Below, in pieces: positions 1 to 9,944 of a DNA stretch of 64,000 bases. This stretch comes from Alternaria dauci (taxonomy: Eukaryota > Ascomycota > Dothideomycetes > Pleosporales > Pleosporaceae). The notes beneath the pieces were generated by a model, which saw only the letters and a program-made list of their open reading frames with translations, had not been told where the DNA came from and made no database searches. Made by a program: the position numbers and the translations under genes. The stretch covers positions 1,922,001-1,986,000 of the forward strand of contig NC_091280.1 of assembly GCF_042100115.1 (NCBI RefSeq), read 5' to 3'. Positions within the stretch are counted from its first letter, which is position 1. Every line of letters begins with the position of its first letter.

Positions 1-2
1 GC

Positions 3-368
3 GGGTTAGGCCCAGACTGGGATATCTGGAAGGACGGCTGCGAGGACGGCGAGAGTCCTGAGGATGTTACAGAGAGGCTGGACAAGCTGATCAAGGAGCT
101 GAGGGAAAAGTATCACAAGGGCAGATTTGGCAAGGATGGGAAACCCAATGATGTGCTGATTGTGGCGCATGGACATATTCTGAGGGCTTTTGCGGCTAGG
201 TGGGTGGGCAAGAAGCTCGAGGACAATCCCAGCTTGATACTAGAGGCGGGTGGTGTGGGTACGCTGAGTTATGAACATCATAACATCGAGGAGCCGGCCA
301 TATTGCTGGGTGGTGCTTTTGTGGTTGATGTTGTGGAGAAGGAGCAGGAGCAGCAGCAGAAGTGCTAG
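3..368 (+). CDS. Histidine phosphatase superfamily protein, C-terminal part (Shb17-like)
   Basis: This is the last 121 codons of a gene that begins before the window. The reading frame is open from base 3 to the TAG at 366-368. The second phosphatase histidine motif is visible as VAHGHILRAFAARW, typical of the phosphoglycerate-mutase-like histidine phosphatases. The flanking sequence (WDIWKDGCEDGESPEDV before it, LSYEHHN after it) resembles the fungal sedoheptulose-1,7-bisphosphatase Shb17, which feeds ribose phosphate synthesis; that assignment is from family memory. The protein ends in a Glu/Gln-rich tail (EKEQEQQQKC). It converges on the next gene, whose stop lies about 100 bp away. The catalytic RHG motif would be upstream and cannot be checked. 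Confidence 0.65.
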   Translation, partial: GLGPDWDIWKDGCEDGESPEDVTERLDKLIKELREKYHKGRFGKDGKPNDVLIVAHGHILRAFAARWVGKKLEDNPSLILEAGGVGTLSYEHHNIEEPAILLGGAFVVDVVEKEQEQQQKC

Positions 369-469
369 ATCACAGATCACAATTCATATCAATCAGCAGG
401 TATGTGTGTTTGGTTCGTTGCATTTTTCGTCGTAATCCTATTCGTCCTTTCTCAGGTTTGCAAATCTCA

Positions 470-2554
470 TCAAGTTCCGGCAGCAGCAGCAGCAGCTTTT
501 GGCATGATCATCTGGTAATCCCGACTCTTCTGTTTAGCAATCTGGGCGAGCCTCTCCTTGTTTTTGAGTGCCCAAAGGCCAATCTCACGTACGGCAAAGG
601 CGTTCATGAGACTATCCCGACCATATTCTGGATCGCTCTTTAGGCCAATGTCGGGACAGGTCCTGCACAGACTATCCAATGCTATCTGCGCCTTGCTGAG
701 CGGACCCTGAGCAGCTTTCTCAAAAATCTTGGCTACGTCAACAGCACGTCCATGGATCATACGCAGCGAATCGAGATCTGAGCGTAGATTGTGGCCGACT
801 ACAATAGTCTCCTTGTCGATGAATTTGTGTAGTGCGTTCCGTGCTGCCGTCCAGCCCTTGAAGACCTTGTATCCAGACTTTCGAGCTGCTTCCATATCCT
901 TCCAGCTGAACAGTCCAGTCACTGCAGAGCGCCAGTCTGAGACTTCAGCATGCGGATCCGTGCAGACGAGGTGGTTCATAAGGATTCGGCAAGTGACAAC
1001 GTCGACAGCTGCGATTTTCACAATTTCCTGAAGGCCACCCTTGAGCAGGACTTTACTGCATGAGATGGTGACGACACCCAACGCAGGCTTTGATGGGTTA
1101 CGGGCGAGAGAGGGCTCAAAGTCGCTAAGCGGATACTCGGCGTTGTATTCATCCATGAAGGTCTTTGGAGCCGGTACATATTCACCTTGTAGGATCTTTG
1201 GGAGATGGCACAGGGTATCAAACATGGCAACCACCTCATGCTGCTTTGCGACGGCAATACGCGTCCAGTCAGTTCCGCAGACGTTGATCCGACCGTCGTG
1301 TCGAACGAAGATATCGGACTGGATCAGAAGCCGCAGGATCTTCGCTTGGACATGCTTGGCTTGATCCAATTCGGCAACACCGCTCATGCTCATGCCGGCC
1401 GGCGGTTGGACTGGCTGAATAGGCGGCATGTGATGCTGTATTGGCATAGGTCGAGCAGGGGGGTGTGGGTGCACTTGCTGCGTCATACGATGTGTGTGAG
1501 GTATCGGTCGGGGTGCGGGAGGTGCCATACGAGGCGCGGAGGGTGCACCACGAGGAGCGGAAAGCGACGCGCGTGGGGCAGGGCGACCTCGCTGACTTCG
1601 AACGCGAGACGGTGCAGAGGAGGGTTGCAGCAACAGGCCTTCTTGCCTCATTTGCTCCCGCACAGCTCGACCAGCCGCATTCTGTACCTGACCATCAACA
1701 CCATGGGCATCAGTCTTGTGTTGCCTGAGGCCAGCTTCCGACCTGAAAGCCCTATTGCAGCCGATGTTGCATTTGAAGGTACCCCAGTTACTAGTTAGAG
1801 CAGACGGGGTGGATGAGGAAGGTTGTGCGCGAGGTGCAGGTGCCGCTGTAGGGGCCTGGGTTCGCTCTGGACCTGCTACCACATGGTTTGTGACTGCCGT
1901 TGTGCTGCTACCCGATTTAGTAGCCTCCTGTACTTGGCGATTCTTTTTGGACGATGGGACGGGTGTGCAACCTAGCATATGGTTGTTGTAGTGACCCCTC
2001 GAGTGGAAGGTACGCTTGCAGTCGTGGCATTTTACTTCGTCTTCGCTATCGGCGGTATCGGCTTCGGACGATGATGATGCGTTCAAGTCCTCGTAAGATG
2101 GTATGACTGGCGGGTCGTCTTTGGACTTGTCCAGGTCAACATAAACATGGGTAACTACAGGAGCTGTGGCGAAGCGCTTCGGGGGAGTGTGCCTCCAGTC
2201 GGCGCAGCCAGAGGCGATGTTGCTGCGGTGATTGCTGTACTGTTTCTGGGTCGTGAAGGTCTTCTCACACCGATCACAGGCGATTGCCATGTCCGGTTCT
2301 TCTTTGAGGGCCTCCAGGCCTTCCTTTCGCGGCTTGGGTGGAGCTGTCTGTGGATTTCGGTGGCTGTTCTGGATCTGATGGACCTCCAGGGCATGGGAAT
2401 CGTCAAAATCCCACCCACAGGCAGCACAGATAAGCTTTTCGCTGCTTGTGTCGCAGTGATTGGCAGTGTGCAGTCGAAGATCAACTTTGCTGGCGAAGGA
2501 TTGCTCACAGAGGGCGCAGTAGTATGGTGGCTTGACGCCTCCCCGGCGCGTCAT
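470..2554 (-). CDS. C2H2 zinc-finger protein with a degenerate DEDDh exonuclease-like domain
   Basis: A 694-aa protein without coding introns. I start it at the ATG at 2554 (MTRRGGVKPP). The frame stays open to 2713, but only from a GTG, and that stretch looks like a 5' UTR intron (GTGAGT donor at 2717, CAG acceptor ending at 2572). Five zinc fingers are visible near residues 13-33, 43-65, 93-117 (last ligand Cys), 176-196 (last ligand Cys) and 262-284, followed by a Pro/Arg/Met/His-rich linker. Residues about 490-665 match the Rex4/ISG20-type RNase H fold exonuclease domain (VGHNLRSDLDSLRMIH, DWRSAVTGL). The catalytic positions are altered: DCE of Exo I reads SCS, and the His and Asp of Exo III (HDSxEDA) read Arg and Asn. 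The protein is therefore probably a nucleic-acid binder rather than an active nuclease. The C-terminus has a short polyalanine run. Confidence 0.8.
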   Translation of the reverse strand: MTRRGGVKPPYYCALCEQSFASKVDLRLHTANHCDTSSEKLICAACGWDFDDSHALEVHQIQNSHRNPQTAPPKPRKEGLEALKEEPDMAIACDRCEKTFTTQKQYSNHRSNIASGCADWRHTPPKRFATAPVVTHVYVDLDKSKDDPPVIPSYEDLNASSSSEADTADSEDEVKCHDCKRTFHSRGHYNNHMLGCTPVPSSKKNRQVQEATKSGSSTTAVTNHVVAGPERTQAPTAAPAPRAQPSSSTPSALTSNWGTFKCNIGCNRAFRSEAGLRQHKTDAHGVDGQVQNAAGRAVREQMRQEGLLLQPSSAPSRVRSQRGRPAPRASLSAPRGAPSAPRMAPPAPRPIPHTHRMTQQVHPHPPARPMPIQHHMPPIQPVQPPAGMSMSGVAELDQAKHVQAKILRLLIQSDIFVRHDGRINVCGTDWTRIAVAKQHEVVAMFDTLCHLPKILQGEYVPAPKTFMDEYNAEYPLSDFEPSLARNPSKPALGVVTISCSKVLLKGGLQEIVKIAAVDVVTCRILMNHLVCTDPHAEVSDWRSAVTGLFSWKDMEAARKSGYKVFKGWTAARNALHKFIDKETIVVGHNLRSDLDSLRMIHGRAVDVAKIFEKAAQGPLSKAQIALDSLCRTCPDIGLKSDPEYGRDSLMNAFAVREIGLWALKNKERLAQIAKQKSRDYQMIMPKAAAAAAGT

Positions 2555-3053
2555 CGCCGGTGAGATGACAACTGGAAGCCAGGCTGTCTGTTGCAAGTGA
2601 GGTGGTTGAGCTGATCGGCCTCTGTTTGCGGGGTCAAATACTGCCAGGAAAGCGCGACGGGCACGGACTGTTGGCTCTCGCGATATGCATGGGCTACTGG
2701 AAGCTTCTGCCACTCACCTTCATCTGCGAAATGCCTCACTAACTTCGCAGTCTAATCTGCGTAGGCAGACGAGTAATCGTTGCTGCAGTGTGTCCAAAGC
2801 CCAATTTGGAGGTTCGTTTATTCCCTTCCTTCTAGGTGCCTAGGTATGTTCAGGATAGGTTGAGTTGATACAGGCGCCTTCGCGAGATGTTGTAGCCCGG
2901 TTATGGGATGATCTATGGGCACGAGAGTAACTGGATTCAGTAGATTGAGAGCGGAATATAAGGAAGGTTTGTGAGATGAGCGCTTCTTGTAGGCCATTGG
3001 AGTCTTTTCGTCAGTATCGTGGGCAGGTCACCCCGAAGTTATGCATGATATCC

Positions 3054-3063
3054 TACCTAGGTA
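3054..3063. repeat. Dispersed palindrome TACCTAGGTA, copy 1
   Basis: A perfect 10-bp palindrome in intergenic sequence. It is one of four exact copies in the window; random expectation for one given 10-mer is about 0.06. Confidence 0.7.
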
Positions 3064-3955
3064 TCGTAGCAGACCATGACTCCAAATATAACCAGGTAGT
3101 GAGTATGTTTAGGGTGCTTGATGTCTGGGATACGGATGAAGACTTTTGGGTTCGTCGTATGGTAACTGCGGTGTCCGCCTTCCAGCAGCACCGGTTGGAG
3201 ACACCATCTCAAAGATCGAAGCATCAGTGACCTATTAGATGCTCCTGAATCTCCCCAGTAAGTACCTCGTGATGCCTAGAACACCATTCATACGCATGAA
3301 AATGCATATGTCGTCCTTGCACTTGGCCGTTCAGAGGTCTGAACGGCCCTTTGCAAAATTCGTTCCTTCACAAACATTGTTCCATACCCTCAAGCGCAGT
3401 TTCTCTGCTCAACAGTGCGTTTTCTTGCACTTCGATCAAGAAAAACGTAGGTAACACTGTATCAAACAAGATTCTTGCCCCTGAGATAGCCAAGGGTGTT
3501 CAATGATTCGTGCGTTCCTGGAACCCACTCTTGCCCAGCGACCATATTGTATACATCGCACTCGATTGGGCACATAGGCCATTGGAAGTCGATGGTCAAG
3601 CAGACCAGTGCAACCGTCATGTCTGAGGCTCTGTTAGCCCAAGTCTCAGAAAAGGTGTGGTGTACATTACTGCATTCTATTTCCGGCTGTCGTCTGCAAT
3701 GTGCGCTGATAACTGCAGGGAATCCGTTCACAAAGCACCCAATGGATAGATATGTGGGTTTCGACACAAAATAACACTAGGTGTCACAGCACGGCCTAAG
3801 GTGTTACAGTCGAGCATACAAACTTCGATCGCCTCATGTAGTGCATGAAAGATAGGTGCACTAGCCACTCTTTCCCGCCATCGCCAGCTGTCCAAAGCGC
3901 CACCAACCTAACACTTGAGTCTTCGCTTATCGGAAGACAGACAAAAACGAGATCT

Positions 3956-3965
3956 TACCTAGGTA
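3956..3965. repeat. Dispersed palindrome TACCTAGGTA, copy 2
   Basis: An exact second copy of the palindrome, 0.9 kb from copy 1 and also outside any gene. Confidence 0.7.
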
Positions 3966-5056
3966 CGACGCGATTCTAGATAGCCCATCTGCGCCACCAG
4001 ATGACGAATTCGAGGTTTGCGATACATTCCGGAGCTTTATTGAGCATCGAGCCTCCCGAGGTCTCTGTCAAAGCTTCGACAGCAGTGCCCGTCCCGATCA
4101 AAGCTCTCGTCGCGCGTGGTAGAAGTCGTAGATGGAGTGCGTAAGCTCGGTTTCGGCTTGGTTGATCATGTCCATGCTGTACCGAACATGATACAGCGCA
4201 TACCTGCTGTTTAGAGTCAGTGGGGATAACGCCGTGGCGGACGAGAGTCGCGATTACCAAGTGCTGCCACCTGCCCCACGGCATATTGCGGAAGTCGAGC
4301 CTCGAGGTCGATTCGGCGGCGGTAAGACCTGCGACATGTTGATGACTGAACCAATTCTTTGGAGAGAAGAGTACGGCTGACAATTCTCGTGGCGCTGGAC
4401 GGGCCTACACAGCTGGGCAATTCACGCGTCGAGTCTCAGCTGTGGGGCTCTGCGGGGTAGCTAGCGTCCTCCGCAAAATTGGTGGCTGCTTCCCGTCTCC
4501 GCAGGGCGCGCTGGCCAGACTTGCCAGTTGAGTGCGCGCTTTTGCTAAAACTGTGCGTCTTCTTTACGCCCCAATGCTCGCTTTGGAGACATTGAATATT
4601 TTTTGTCTGAAGACGCAATCAGGCTAAACGCATCTGATATGCAGGATGACTATCCGCTGTTTGGGTCCTGCATCCTTCATACATGAAATAAGCTGCACTC
4701 TCTTTCGTCCCGGGTCGATACGTGCGTTTTTCGACAAGGAATTCTCCAACATTGGCGCACAGAAACCTATCGATTACCGGCCCCCTGTGGGGCTTCATAT
4801 GAATGAGAGCTGTGCGGGGGTCGCAGAGACCACATTTTGGACACTGAACCCCCAGGAGGCGCACGCTACCCCTGGTCGATTGTAGCGGCAGTGCTCGAGG
4901 AAACTTGGGGATGCCGATCATTCATAACGGGTCCTGTCCCACGTCGTTGACATCTATAATCTGGATTCATTCGTGGGATTCCTAACATTGCTTTTTAACT
5001 TTCTCGCTACCTTTTCGGAAATTTTCTTTTAGCATTGCGCGGGAACAACCGTCACC

Positions 5057-6851
5057 ATGGGGTTCCTCGGTATTATCGAGGATAAGCATCTTGCACATGT
5101 GCCGGCAACCGTCATCCTCAGTGAGGAACAGAATCCTATCAACGCCCCAGAAGTGGCTTCCGCGAACCTGAAGCGCGGCACTGGTAGAGATGCAGACGTT
5201 ATTCTGATACCGCAACCGTATGTAGTCCCAAAGAGCAGCGTGTTCGGTTCATAGCACGTACGACATGACTGACACGACGCAGATCTGAGGACCCCAACGA
5301 TCCATTGAATTGGTCATACACTAAGAAGCTGGTCATCATGATCATTGTATCATACGGCTCTGTACTCTACGCTGCCGTGCTATCTCCTCTGCTGTCACCA
5401 GCACTAGTACTCATTGCAGCAGACTATGGGAAAAGCGTCGGAGACATCACAGTCATCTCGGGATATATGCTACTGGTGACCGGAGGCGTCGGGCCTATAG
5501 TCAGTGCGTTGTCCAGGAAGTACGGAAAGCGTCCCCAACTTTTGATTGCGTCGGTTTTCGGTCTGCTTGGAACTGTAATTGGCAGTGCAGCGGACAGCTA
5601 CGAGGGCCTCTTGGCTGGGCGTATCATTCAAGGCGGTTCTGTGTGCGTATAATCTCACTCCAAGGACGACCTGTGCTAACTTCTGGCAGCTCCGCTTTCG
5701 AGTCCCTCGTAGTCACTATGATTGGTGATCTCTTCTTCGTCCACCAGCGCGGCGTTTTCATGACACTCATCCAGTTCATTTTGGGCGCCGCGTCGAACTT
5801 CTCTGCCATCATTGTCGGACCTATCGCAACAAACCTCGGGTGGCGTTATCTGTTCCACATTCTGATCCCTTTCGTGACTCTCGAGGTCATACTTCTCTAC
5901 TTCTTCGTCCCAGAAACCACCTACAATCGTGATCATCGGTACGACATCGACGAGCTATCCAACGACAACCTTGCAGACCTTGCAGCGGCCGAGAAGCGAC
6001 ACGCCGGTAACGCCGAGAAAGCCGAGAGCGACGATATCATGAAGATCGAGACCGCGAACAGCTCATCGCCTGCCATGCGCCCAAAGAAGACCTACGTACA
6101 AGAACTTGCCATCTTCACCGGGAAGTACTCCGACGATAACCTGCTGCAACTAGTCATTGCGCCTTTTGCGGTTTGCGCAAACATGGCTGTTTTATGGATG
6201 GTTGTAGTGACAGGAGGCCTCACTGCTTTCTTCGTCGCACAATCATACGTCATGGCTCAGATTTTCATGGCCCCTCCGTATCTGCTTAGCGCAGCTGGTG
6301 TTGGCTACCTCTCCTTGGGACCTTTTCTGGGTGGCCTTCTCGGATCAATCCTTCTTGGAGCGACACTCGATCCTCTTATCAAATGGTGCGCAAAGAAGAA
6401 CAATGGAGTCTATGAGCCCGAGTATCGCCTACTTGCTATGATTCCGTCCGTAACGATTGTCATAGGCTTATGCCTGTTCGGTTACTTCGCCGAGGAGGGC
6501 AAATCATTTTATCTTACAGCCTTCTTCCATGGCATGGACCTCTTCGGTATCGTCATAGCCGCAATCTCTGCGTCGTCTTATGTCCTGGATTCATTCCGCG
6601 ATCTCAGCTCTGAGGTCTTCATCATAAACATGGTTTTCAAGAACTTCCTGTTTTACGGCTTCTCATACTTCGTCAACGACTGGGCGGCTAGCGAGGGGCC
6701 TGCTATTGTGTTCTATGTCTTTGCCGCTATCTCTGGCGTAATGATCATCACGGCTCCCATATTCTTTTTCTGGGGTAAAGTATACAGAAGCTATTGGCAT
6801 AGGCATAACTTGTTGCAGAAGTGGGGTATTGTGACTCACGCGGAGATATGA
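5057..6851 (+). CDS. MFS transporter (DHA1-type drug/polyamine-like)
   Basis: A three-exon gene: 5057-5217, 5283-5642 and 5690-6851, giving 560 aa. Intron 1 (GTATGT...GCAG) joins IPQP to SEDPNDPLNW. Intron 2 (GTGCGT, branch GCTAAC, GGCAG) joins GRIIQGGSV to SAFESL. The DPxNW segment before the first membrane span, the loop RKYGKRPQ (motif A-like) and GRIIQG are marks of the DHA1 family of 12-span proton antiporters. A charged central loop (residues about 260-310) separates the two halves. The C-terminal half (FRDLSSEVFIINMVFKNF, then FFWGKVYRSYWHR) resembles Hol1-like and multidrug transporters of fungi. It sits in the plasma membrane by family analogy. The substrate cannot be read from the sequence. 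Confidence 0.85.
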
Positions 6852-7786
6852 ACGGTTTGCATTGTATTACTGAGACTGAGAGAGGATTCGAGGCTATGTT
6901 ATCGTATAGCTCATTCAACATGGTTCATCTATCACCTATGTGCCCTCACGTCCTGCAGTATTTGATTGTATGCTCCTGAAGCTTCAGATCACTCGAACGC
7001 ATCTGGAAGGGTAAAATTTCCCACAAATTCAGCTTGTTCCATCGAGTTCATGTCCCTATTTCAATGCATACAACTAGCAAAATGTATCATAATTACTTCA
7101 AGGCAAGACGAGATCATTTTGGATTCCGATGGAAGGGGTATGCGTACATCGTACACGTCATCCTCTCATTTACTGGAGCCTATTGTAATTGCCTTAGACC
7201 ATTGTCCTCTAGTTCCCACATCTGAATTACCTGGCCAATACTCGTCATTATGGTTGGAGGTGATGTGGTGTCAGACATCAAACAACAGCGGAGCATATCC
7301 AGGATTAGATAGACCACTCCGCTTACAGTGTTGGCCTTGACACAGCACAACAGCGTCGACTGAGAGTTACAATCGCCGTATGAGGCTACGAGCTGCTGCT
7401 GAACGGTGAGATATAGACCCGGTCAACTGGAAATATATTAGTATGCATGCACAGCGCCATTGTACTGCGTTCGCTCGCTCCGAGGGGGTCTTTCTATTGG
7501 GCGGATGTTTCGAAACATGTTCTGCAGGTAAGATAGGATAAATTGCCGCGCTCGAGCGTAGCCGATGTGCGCATGAGTTGTGAGTTCTAATTCAGAATGG
7601 AATACTATGATCGAGCTTCAACCGGTAAGACATACCGATGTGAGTTAGGGTGGCATACTTGGAACTTGTAGCACGCGTCAGTATGTATTCGTGCGAGACA
7701 TTGAACGGGATTCCATCCGACATCGCCGGTTATGAATAATTGAGTAGCCTTTCGCATAGTAAGCGACTGATATCATGCTGACTAGG

Positions 7787-8025
7787 CGATATGAGAAGCG
7801 ATCACAGTGCCGCATCGAGGGTATGCGCGCTTGGTACGTTGAACCCATGTTGTCTGCTGCAAAGAAGTATGTTCCCGGCAAGATCTACATCGCCACACTT
7901 CTCGACGACGCTTGAAGCGCCACCAGGCCCACGAAGACGCCCAAGACATTATCCAGGCGCTTGACGTGCACACTATCCAAGGCGTCGGGCTGACTACATC
8001 GTGGCAGCTTAGCAGGTTCGATTAA
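7787..8025 (+). pseudogene. Coding-like fragment with a frameshift, family unknown
   Basis: From 7787, just after a possible acceptor (ATGCTGACTAG), a frame reads RYEKRSQCRIEGMRAWYVEP and on to IYIATLLDDA, then stops at 7913. The next frame takes over without a gap at 7912 and reads LKRHQAHEDAQDIIQALDVH to a stop at 8023-8025. Both stretches look like soluble helical protein, and a one-base indel at about 7911 would join them. No start or upstream exon is clear. It may be the 3' end of a dead gene. I do not recognise the family. Confidence 0.35.
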
Positions 8026-9039
8026 AGTTGCAGCCACCAACCCCCACTTCACGTACTTGAGCGCGTAAACAGTCTGGAATTCGAGTGTACCTGAAGATCC
8101 GGCACTTTGGGTTATCGATACTCACACTAATCTGATCGCACTGGGCAAATTGAGGGTCGTAGGGCTGGCGGTTACACATCGCGTATGTACGTTGACGTGC
8201 GGGGCGACGTCCAGGACGGTCTTTGGGCGCCTAACCGTTGCAACTTGCTGGAACCTGTGTTATTTTGTTTGTATACAGAGACACAACCGACCGGTCTGGC
8301 CTTGGGTCGCAATGAGGGTCATGCAGAATGAGAAGTGTGCATGTGAGGGTATGCCTGTATCACGATAATCATCTCTTTTCCTACGATAGGTGCGCCGGAC
8401 CTGCCGGACTGTGACAGCTTCGTGCTTGTTTGGCGAATCCAAGATCAACACCAAGCTGTGGTAGACTTCGAGGGTAGAGAGGGTCCACCCCTGCCTGGAT
8501 ATGGGACGGGAAGAAGGGTGGTCCGACCCACGCCATGCGATTAGACCCTTGACCGACTCTTTTCCATCATCTTTTCAAGCGATTTACCGAGCTTCAACGC
8601 TCGTACATGATGTAGCTCAATTCATGGTGTGAAGTGTCGGATGAATTCTTCCAACCAACGAGGGACGAGAGTAGGATCCTCAGCGGGCCATCAAAAGCTT
8701 GATTTTCGGCTAGGCTTCTTATGGATGGTCAGCGCTTAAAACCTCGATTGACGGCCAGTCAAAGCTTCGCAGTAGCAACGCACCCCGCTCCACAATCTTG
8801 CTTTTTCCCATGCATGGCTCTCGGTCTATCCGGCAAGGGCCTCAGGGCATCAGGGCATCAGGGCTTCCATCCTCCAATTCGCTCAACTCGCGGTCATGCG
8901 AACGAAAGGCCAGCCCACTCTGGTCCACCAGATGGACCCGAGCTATCGAGAAGCAAGAAACCTGAAGTCTGTGATACGGCTGCAAGATGTGTCTTGGTGC
9001 TCCTGCTAACACGGTATAGCGCTAGCTTGGTGAGCAGGA

Positions 9040-9049
9040 TACCTAGGTA
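9040..9049. repeat. Dispersed palindrome TACCTAGGTA, copy 3
   Basis: The third exact copy, intergenic, 0.9 kb before the ferric reductase gene. Confidence 0.7.
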
Positions 9050-9944
9050 TGCTCTGAGCCTACAATGACGAACTATCTGACATCAGATGCCGGGCCAGTA
9101 TGAAGAGTGGATGCGACGTTCATGCGGTGCAACAACCTGAGGGCTATCTCAAGATGAAGAGCATGCAAAGACCGGCTAGAGATCGAATGGCGATGTCCGC
9201 TGCAGCCGAGAGCGCCTCCCGCTCAAAAGGGATGACCAAGGCCGGTCCGCTTCCTCGACGGACCGCCACTCGCCAGTCACAGCGCTGATCCTGCATTATG
9301 CGCAGTGCGGTGATAGCGACAAGCCCTCCGACAATCTAACATGTGTATTGCTGCAGTCCGCGAATGTGATGGCGCTTTGGCTCGTCATTTCTCTTTCGGG
9401 GCCCCTGGTTCGACTCGTTATCACGTCTTGGCCCAATAGCGTGAGTTCTGGTGAGCGGTTGAAAATCATTTTCCATTTGCTGCTACGATACGACGGGTCT
9501 TACCCTTGCGAGTCACCCGCACTCCACTTGCGCATGGAACTTAAGGAACCGGACAGCTGCTCGCGCACGATACTGAGCATAAGCATTCCGCGGTTACACA
9601 CTTTGTCATTTGTTCTCCACCATCCATACCGAACATTCTTATCATATCCTGTGCTGGAGTAAGCGGTGGATAAGTTCTCGCTACCTAGGGATCTCTGCGC
9701 CACGGTACGACCACATCTCCGGATCGAGTTTCCGCTGCACCTTCGCGCGCATTGTCACAGTCAATCCTACGTCTTGGTACCCATGTAGGAACGGAGCCCC
9801 GGATGTTCATTAAGCCTCTGCTACCCCAAATCAAGATCCCTTGGTCTAGGACGCATCTCTGCCGTATTCCGGCTTCTGCTGGCAGAAGTGTTTCACGATT
9901 ACCACGCCATTTGTTGCAAAAACAAACTCGACGACTACTCGGAA

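Larger units (their letters stand above)
2718..5056. other. Intergenic region, no supported gene; possible decayed coding pieces
   Basis: This 2.3 kb lies between two divergent genes. No open frame matches a family I know. On the minus strand between about 4420 and 4080, coding-looking stretches occur in different frames (for example LDFRNMPWGRWQHLVIATLV in one and MDMINQAETELTHSIYDFYH in another). I could not join them with consensus introns, so they may be remains of a dead gene. Two copies of the palindrome TACCTAGGTA lie here. Confidence 0.4.
6852..9944. other. Gene-poor region between the MFS and ferric reductase genes
   Basis: About 3.1 kb without a gene I can support. It holds the frameshifted coding-like fragment at 7787-8025, a short direct repeat (CAGGGCAT units near 8842-8870) and one TACCTAGGTA palindrome. 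At 9369-9440 a signal-peptide-like frame (MALWLVISLSGPLV) runs into a perfect GTGAGT donor. It could be an upstream exon of the ferric reductase, but a fitting acceptor (9787-9788) would need a 348-nt intron, so I leave it out. Confidence 0.4.

Noticed and set aside
2551..2713. Extension of the zinc-finger protein to 747 aa
   Set aside because: The longer form would start at a GTG inside what looks like a 5' UTR intron (GTGAGT at 2717 to CAG ending at 2572). The ATG at 2554 is preferred.
7981..8030. GGTTCGATT near 8016 as a tRNA B box
   Set aside because: No T-stem, anticodon arm or acceptor pairing can be built around it.
9400..9420. GGTTCGACTC near 9408 as a tRNA B box
   Set aside because: It matches the B-box consensus by chance; the flanks do not pair and no anticodon arm lies upstream.
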